64,000 nucleotides of DNA from positions 62,001-126,000 of the forward strand of contig NZ_BJWH01000007.1 of assembly GCF_007990265.1 (NCBI RefSeq), read 5' to 3'. Positions 59,601-64,000 of this stretch are shown here, in pieces; position 1 is the stretch's first letter; every line of letters starts with the position of its first letter. The notes beneath the pieces are model-generated. The model searched no databases and was not told the origin of the DNA. It was given only the letters and a program-made list of their open reading frames with translations. The position numbers and the translations under genes were made by a program. The DNA is from Cellulomonas terrae (GTDB lineage Bacteria > Actinomycetota > Actinomycetes > Actinomycetales > Cellulomonadaceae).

Positions 59601-61599
59601 GCTCGACCGGCTCCCCGACCAGGTCGAGGCCGTACGGGCGCTCCTGTCGGGACTCGTCCTGGGCGCGGACGACCTCCCGATGACCGACCTGCGCGACGAG
59701 CTGCGCGGCCTGACCGGCGCCGACGGGCAGGCCCTCGTCCGGGCGACGGCCGGCACGCTGCGTGACCTCTCGGCGGCCCCGACCGTGCTGCGTGCGCTCC
59801 GGCACCTCGACGCGTCACCGGACCAGCTCGAGTACGCCGTCGTCGCCGCTTCCATGCGGGAGGCCCGCGCGCTGGAGCCCTCGCTCGACAGGCTCGACGG
59901 CGACCGCCTGGCCGACCTGCTGGACCGGGTGGCCGAACGCGCCCCTGAGCTCCAGCGCGCCAACGCCGCCGTCGTCACCGCCCGGCTGTGCGCACGGTTC
60001 GCGGAGTCCGTCGCGCACTCGCAGCGCAGCGTCACCGGCATGAGTCCCGAGGACCGGGCGCTCAAGGCGGTCTGGATGGCGGGTCGGCGGGAGCTGGAGC
60101 ACGAGTTCGGCAAGGTCCGCGCGTACAAGTCGATCCGGCACCTGGCCTCCGCGGACCCCGGCGCCGTCGTCGCGGCGATGCGGCCCGTGTGGCTGATGAG
60201 CCCGTCGTCGCTGTCCGACACGCTGCCGCTGGAGACGTCGTTCGACGTCGTGATCTTCGACGAGGCCAGCCAGATCCCCGTCGAGGAGGCCGTCCCGGCG
60301 CTGTTCCGTGGCGCGCAGGTGATCGTCGTCGGGGACCGGATGCAGCTGCCGCCCACGCGGTACTTCCAGGTCGGCGCGCCGTCGTCGGACGAGCCGGTCA
60401 GCGACGACGACGCCCCCGTCGGCGTGGTGCTCGACTCCGACAGCTTCCTCGCGGTCGGGTCCGTCCGGCTGCCGTCGACCATGCTGACCTGGCACTACCG
60501 CAGCCAGTACGAGGCGCTCATCCAGTTCAGCAACGCGGCCTTCTACGAGGGGCGGCTGACCACGATCCCGGACCGGACGCTGACCCACGTCCGGGCGCGT
60601 CCGCTGGAGGTGGCGGTCGGCGCGATGCCCGCGCAGGAGGACGTCGTCGCTGCCGTCGACGGCCTGCTGGAGCGCAGCATCAGCGCGATGCGGGTGCTCG
60701 ACGGTGTCTACACGCAGCGCACCAACCCGCAGGAGGCCGTGTGGATCGCGCACCTGGTCCGCGAGCTGCTCGCCCGGGGGACCGGGCAGACGCTCGGGAT
60801 CGTCGCGTTCTCCGAGGCGCAGCAGTCGGAGATCGAGCGCGCGCTGGAGCGGCTGGGCCGCGAGGACGCCGAGTTCGCCCGCCGGTACGACGCCGAGCTC
60901 GCGCGCGAGGAGGACGGCCAGGTGGTCGGGCTGTTCGTGAAGAACCTCGAGAACGTCCAGGGCGACGAGCGCGACGTCATCCTCATGAGCGTCTGCTACG
61001 CCGCCGGACCCGACGGCCGCATGCGCATGAACTTCGGTCCCATCAACAACGCGGGCGGCGAGAAGCGGCTCAACGTCATCTTCAGCCGCGCGCGCCGGCA
61101 CATGGTCCTGGTCAGCAGCATCGACCACACCGCGATCACCAACACCTACAACGACGGCGCCAACACCCTGCGCGGCTTCCTGCACTACGCCGACGCGGTC
61201 TCCAACGGGGACGCTGCTGCGGCGGCCGGCGTGCTCGCCGGCCTCCGTGAACGCAGCGGGCGTGCCGCGCCCGAGGCCGTCTCCCCGATCGTCGAGCAGA
61301 TCGCCGAGGCGCTCCGCGCGGCCGGCGTCGAGGTCGTCGCCGGGGTCGGCCAGTCCGCGTTCCGTGCCGACTTGGCCCTGCGTCCGCCCGGCGCCGCCGA
61401 GCACACCGTGGGAGTCCTCGTCGACCAGCCGACCCGGCTCCTCGCCCACTCCCTCGACGAGCGCCGCGTCACCCAGCCGACCGCGCTGCGCTCCGGCGGG
61501 TGGCGCGTCGTGCAGGTGCTCGCGACCGAGTGGGAGTCGGACCCGGACGCGGTGGTGCGTCGGCTGGTCAACGCGGTCGGTCTCACTCCTGCCCGATGA
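56638..61599 (+). CDS. Pseudokinase/DUF4011-SF1 helicase/REase-like multidomain protein
   Basis: 1653 residues. N-terminus (1-200) reads as a degenerate protein-kinase C-lobe: TLHETGRVAPLRGLAALEQDGDDPVTVDVS in place of HRD/DFG and TDIASLGELFVALVCGL with PDRRRRAQDLADVV like subdomains IX-XI. Residues 220-560 match DUF4011-type regions. The SF1 (COG1112/UPF1-like) motor has Walker A GPPGTGKS at 592, FDEASQ near 1208, GDRMQLPPT at 1232, QGDERDVILMS near 1440 and RLNVIFSRARR near 1476. Residues 1550-1653 resemble MTES_1575 REases but lack the usual catalytic Glu. Layout recalls Mokosh-type helicases. Codon-coupled to the M48 protease. Confidence 0.8.
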   Translation: MRRLIERAVERGGLPADDVLGLLLPVFRTVQTLHETGRVAPLRGLAALEQDGDDPVTVDVSLAGPPVRNRSAIAAAELTGAVEVEQDEGTVRIVAGWQRWEHLVGHHDELTDIASLGELFVALVCGLDLADEGDAAQLQERRNNLFALDPGLHPVLATVASAMIAPDRRRRAQDLADVVRRLESYRDQPEDFDLDRVLSAQPDSRAAVLAHLRDRLFDASRRNPLLHFRPTGRTINLTEASVPLVLDVRHIRASQLFTWGGPASSRLVDGKVLDVGSLVRWDDAPYAAAALDALISSARRDRAEYGRDQLRLVVAFLRWHDVKNDPTTPIESPLVLAPVTLTKQRGVRDAYRMELTSTVAEVNPVLRHQLDELFGLRLPETVDLAADGAVEELRATIERQARATQPAVVVSLVDKPRIELVRHRAQVALQAYRRRRPSSRPTIGRRQYAYSYRRPGWAPLGVQIYADRIQRRPIPLSVELGDAPAPQHVVETFSVQSTADDNPYTWDVDLTMVTLANFNYRTLSLVRDYDSLLTEPLENAAFDELFSSAPRDVAEHGATVPVADRYLVVPADASQVGAVALARSGDNFVIQGPPGTGKSQTITNLVADFVAHGKRVLFVCQKRAALDVVHARLRAQGLGEICTLVHDSQQDKKEFVHGLRDTYERWLADDEPLGAVEARRAALIDATTAALAEVGAYERALADVQDVLDRLISLRGFRWGDDLTPAEQALLPEPADWVPARPLVDSLVAALARAGAAPVLARTPVRLVDPAILHESRADAVVAQRAQEAVDAIEAVLALLVASSDADGLTVDDADAIGQMHAVLAPLVQRDLGSAVTPRTPAARRLQDATAAWREVEAAADAADRAAVGWRAPLSAPDAAAALDIARRREPSAWKFLDGGWRRVKKLVAAGFDAGDRQVRPTATQALELLVARYDTAARADALSQELAREWGHGDLAVLSDRITAIRQYTGALAVWRTRLADTEPDDVLDRLPDQVEAVRALLSGLVLGADDLPMTDLRDELRGLTGADGQALVRATAGTLRDLSAAPTVLRALRHLDASPDQLEYAVVAASMREARALEPSLDRLDGDRLADLLDRVAERAPELQRANAAVVTARLCARFAESVAHSQRSVTGMSPEDRALKAVWMAGRRELEHEFGKVRAYKSIRHLASADPGAVVAAMRPVWLMSPSSLSDTLPLETSFDVVIFDEASQIPVEEAVPALFRGAQVIVVGDRMQLPPTRYFQVGAPSSDEPVSDDDAPVGVVLDSDSFLAVGSVRLPSTMLTWHYRSQYEALIQFSNAAFYEGRLTTIPDRTLTHVRARPLEVAVGAMPAQEDVVAAVDGLLERSISAMRVLDGVYTQRTNPQEAVWIAHLVRELLARGTGQTLGIVAFSEAQQSEIERALERLGREDAEFARRYDAELAREEDGQVVGLFVKNLENVQGDERDVILMSVCYAAGPDGRMRMNFGPINNAGGEKRLNVIFSRARRHMVLVSSIDHTAITNTYNDGANTLRGFLHYADAVSNGDAAAAAGVLAGLRERSGRAAPEAVSPIVEQIAEALRAAGVEVVAGVGQSAFRADLALRPPGAAEHTVGVLVDQPTRLLAHSLDERRVTQPTALRSGGWRVVQVLATEWESDPDAVVRRLVNAVGLTPAR

Positions 61600-62326
61600 G
61601 GCCCACCTCGGCGTGCCGCCCGCGGTAGATGCCGGTCCGCAGCTCGATCGTCCACGACTCCAGCTCCGGCATCCCGAGGGCATGCGCCACGGCGATCTCC
61701 GCCTCGACGTCGTACGGCACGCGCACGATCTGCACGCTGAAGGTCATGCCGACGCCCTCCAGGATCACGTACGACGCAGTCGTCTCGTCGAGCGGGTTGC
61801 CGACGCTGCCCACGTTCACCAACGTCCGGCCGCGGAACGTCTCGACGTACGCGTCGTGCACGTCCCCGTACAGCACCACGGTGGGCTCCGGGCCGTCGCC
61901 GGTCAGCTCGGTCGTCGCGAACATCGCCGCGAACTCCTCGTCGGTGTGGTGGAAGTGCACGCGCGTGTAGACGCTCGTGGCCGACGCGTGGAACAGCCGG
62001 ACGTTCCGCCCGCCGAGCTCCAGGTCATGGCTGAGCGGCAGGCTCGCGAGCCAGTCTCGGTCGTCGCCGGAGAGCTCGGCATGCCACCAGCGGATCGCCG
62101 GGTCGTCGTGCTCGGCCGAGGCCGGCAGGAAGTCGTCCCAGTTCCCGCGAACCGTCAGCGTGCAGCGCTCGCGGGTGCGGGCGACCGCCGCCGAGCCCCG
62201 CGGACCCTTCCCGGCCACGTCGCCGAGGTTGAGGATCGTCGTGATCCCGCGACCGTCGATGTCCGCCAGCACTGCGTCGAACGCGGTGAGGTTGCCGTGC
62301 ACGTCGGACAGGACCGCGATACGCAT
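61583..62326 (-). CDS. Calcineurin-like metallophosphoesterase (YfcE-like)
   Basis: This 247-residue protein has the two-metal motifs: IAVLSDVHGN (DxH), LGDVAGKGP (GDxxxxGP), VRGNWDD (GNxD), FHASATS and YGDVHDAYVE (late His). It belongs to the YfcE/MJ0936-like phosphodiesterases acting on small phosphodiesters; nucleotide or signalling substrates are possible. ATG 62326 with TACGTT seven bases upstream suggests leaderless mRNA. It overlaps the 3' end of the convergent helicase gene by 17 nt. Confidence 0.88.
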   Translation of the reverse strand: MRIAVLSDVHGNLTAFDAVLADIDGRGITTILNLGDVAGKGPRGSAAVARTRERCTLTVRGNWDDFLPASAEHDDPAIRWWHAELSGDDRDWLASLPLSHDLELGGRNVRLFHASATSVYTRVHFHHTDEEFAAMFATTELTGDGPEPTVVLYGDVHDAYVETFRGRTLVNVGSVGNPLDETTASYVILEGVGMTFSVQIVRVPYDVEAEIAVAHALGMPELESWTIELRTGIYRGRHAEVGLIGQE

Positions 62327-62495
62327 GCGCGCCAACGTAGCGGGCTACCCGGCCCGTGCGGACCGGCCTCCAACCACGATCCGACGGTCAAGTGACCAGC
62401 GGCACGCTCGGTCGCCGCGGGAACCTCACTCGGCTGCGCGGGTGAGCGAGGGTGCGCGGGTGAGTGGTGTAGGCGAGGGCGACGATCGCGCGCAG

Positions 62496-63932
62496 TCAGA
62501 ACGGTGGGTCGCTGCGGTCGGCTCGTGGTGCCGGGGGTGGTCGGTGGTGGAGGGCTTCGGGTGGGACCAGAACCGGGACGGGGTGCCGGGCGCTCGTGAT
62601 GCCGTGTCGGTCGGTCCACGACGAGACGCCGGTGGTCCGGTCGTAGGTGACGGTCCACCAGCCGTCCGTCTTGGCTTGATGGTGGTGCTTGCACAACGCG
62701 TGGAGGTTCGCCTCGCAGGTCTGCGGGTCGTGCACCTGATCGCTCGCGCTGCGCGTCACGTCGTACGGGATGCGGTGGTCGAGCTCGCACCGGGTCGCGG
62801 GTTGGCGACAGCCAGGGAAGGTGCAGGTCACGTCGCGGGCCTGCACGGTCCGCGTGAGGTCCGCCCCCGGGCGGTAGGCCCGAGTCCCTACGGAGCAGAC
62901 CTGCCCGGTGTCGGGGTCGGTGAGCACACGTCGCCAGGTGGCGTCCTGGGCGAGCTCGCGGGCGGCCTGGGCGGGGATCGGACCGTAGGAGCCCAGGTGG
63001 CCGGGCGCGTCGTCCAGCCCCAGCAGGGTGGTCGCCGCGACGCTCACCTGCAGGGCGACCCGCTGCCCGTGCCTGGTCGGGAGCGGGGTCCCGTCCGGCG
63101 TCGCCTGGCGGTCCAGGGTCGACGTGAACACGTCGGCGAACGCGTCGGCCCGCCGCTGGTCCACCGTCCGGGAGTCCCCGTCCGCGCCGGCGTTGCCGGC
63201 AAGGGCGTCGATCGCCGTGAACGCGGCCGTCGCCTCGGCCGCGGGCAGGTACGCGATCAGGCGGGCCATCGCGTCGGGCGCCAGCTCCAGGAACACTCCA
63301 CGCCGCTCCCGCTCCGCCACCCGCCGCTGCTCGGCGACGGCCGGGTCAGCGGCGATCAGGGCGGCACGAACGTGCCGGGTCAGCTGCGGACCGGTCATGG
63401 TCCCTGCTCGGTCCACCGCGTCGGCCACCACCGAGGCGACCTCGATGCCGGACAGAGCCTGCCCGGCTCGGCCGAGCTCGTCCAGGATCACGTCGACCTT
63501 GCGGGCGTCGACCTCCCCGCCCGCCCACGCGTCAGCGAGGACCGGGTGCTGCGCGGCGCCCCACGCCCGCAGGAGCAGCGTCTCCGCACTCCGTCTGGTG
63601 GTCACGAGGGCGCACGAGAGCTCGTCCGGGACGTGCCGGAGCGCATCCGGCGTCCGTGCCTCCAGCTCGCGGACCCACTCCGCCTGGGCCGCCTGGGCCA
63701 TGTTCAGCACCTGCTGCCACGCGGCCACTCCGTTGACCAACGCCGCCCCGGACACGTCCGCGACGGGCACCGAGCCGAGCATCGCGACGAGCTGCTCGAT
63801 CTCCACGCCGGGCAGCGGGAACTCCTCGACCGCCCCCAGGTCCACCATGCGCGCACCCGGCGGTACGTCCGGTGAAGCGCCGGGACGCGCGCCGCGCCCG
63901 GAGTCCGCCCACACGAGGACAGGAGACGCCAC
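62496..63932 (-). CDS. DUF222 / HNH endonuclease-like protein (start may lie beyond window)
   Basis: This 478-residue protein has the DUF222 helical region (residues 60-330; RRSAETLLLRAWGAAQHPVLADAWAGGEVDARKVDVI, AERERRGVFLELAPDAMARLIAYLP) and a C-terminal HNH domain: VTCTFPGCRQPATRCELDHRIPYD and CEANLHALCKHHHQAKT with the zinc CxxC and catalytic His pair. The family is highly multiplied in Micrococcales and Mycobacteria. GTG 63932 is the last start seen, but the frame stays open to the window edge, so it may be longer. Confidence 0.85.
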   Translation of the reverse strand: MASPVLVWADSGRGARPGASPDVPPGARMVDLGAVEEFPLPGVEIEQLVAMLGSVPVADVSGAALVNGVAAWQQVLNMAQAAQAEWVRELEARTPDALRHVPDELSCALVTTRRSAETLLLRAWGAAQHPVLADAWAGGEVDARKVDVILDELGRAGQALSGIEVASVVADAVDRAGTMTGPQLTRHVRAALIAADPAVAEQRRVAERERRGVFLELAPDAMARLIAYLPAAEATAAFTAIDALAGNAGADGDSRTVDQRRADAFADVFTSTLDRQATPDGTPLPTRHGQRVALQVSVAATTLLGLDDAPGHLGSYGPIPAQAARELAQDATWRRVLTDPDTGQVCSVGTRAYRPGADLTRTVQARDVTCTFPGCRQPATRCELDHRIPYDVTRSASDQVHDPQTCEANLHALCKHHHQAKTDGWWTVTYDRTTGVSSWTDRHGITSARHPVPVLVPPEALHHRPPPAPRADRSDPPF

Positions 63933-64000
63933 GGGCGCGAGCTCTCGCGCGCGGGCGAGGTCGGTCGCGACGAGGTCGTCGATGACCAGATCGTCGAGCA

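Noticed and set aside
56344-59805. 1153-codon frame antisense to the helicase gene
   Set aside because: Shadow of the helicase codons; no family motif, whereas the sense frame carries Walker A and SF1 motifs.
62435-62464. TGCGCGGGTGAG repeated twice at 18-bp spacing
   Set aside because: Just two copies of a GC-rich 12-mer in a short gap; no array and no clear function.

Overview
The window is chromosomal DNA of a very GC-rich actinobacterium. Third codon positions are almost all G or C, GTG starts are common, many starts look leaderless, and the gene content (HelR-type ATPase, DUF222/HNH protein, ECF42 sigma factor with DGPF partner, DinB and DUF1905 proteins) fits Micrococcales, most likely a Cellulomonas-like genus. 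That genus call is inference from gene style, not from a marker gene. I saw no rRNA, tRNA, CRISPR array, IS element, prophage or integrase, and coding style is even throughout. About 70 genes are packed with many 1-25 nt overlaps.

Layout. 1-9.3 kb: a truncated flavoprotein oxidoreductase, then a HelR-type RNA polymerase-recycling ATPase preceded by a near-match to the rifamycin-associated element, an RraA-like protein, a LysE exporter divergent from its probable Lrp regulator, and small housekeeping or detoxification proteins (AKR, DUF2255, SRPBCC, RidA, DHFR-like, YrdC-like). 9.4-24.6 kb: small coupled operons including a zinc-ribbon/GNAT/unknown trio, a TM2 protein, methyltransferases, a secreted transglycosylase-like protein, a two-component system continuing into a glutaminase gene and divergent from an ABC exporter, a MerR-VOC autoregulated operon, an LRR-like protein, a CPBP protease and a PadR regulator. 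24.6-29 kb: a sulfur-acquisition type operon (lipoprotein, permease, ATPase, flavin monooxygenase) headed by a 29-codon Cys-rich leader ORF. 29-39 kb: ankyrin protein, PdxH-like oxidase, PPOX-GNAT fusion, DGPF protein with ECF42 sigma factor, secreted M28 peptidase, and a DUF5317 membrane protein followed by two tandem 34-residue membrane peptides. 38-46.5 kb: FusB-like FBP protein, TetR with ABC exporter, aminoglycoside-phosphotransferase-like kinase, TspO-like protein, and two ArsR/SRPBCC clusters with clear operators. 46.5-55.3 kb: epoxide hydrolase, LacI regulator, M3 oligopeptidase, beta-lactamase-fold hydrolase and a secreted TAP-family hydrolase. 55.4-61.6 kb: a two-gene unit of a cytosolic M48 protease with TerB-like tail and a 1653-residue protein joining a degenerate kinase lobe, a DUF4011/SF1 helicase and a REase-like tail. 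61.6-64 kb: a phosphoesterase and a DUF222/HNH protein.

The most promising candidate for an undescribed system is the M48-TerB/pseudokinase-helicase pair (possibly anti-phage). Next are the Cys-leader-controlled sulfur operon and the DUF5317 plus twin-peptide cassette. Three well-resolved regulatory sites (MerR spacer dyad, twin ArsR dyads, TetR repeats) can be read directly from the DNA.
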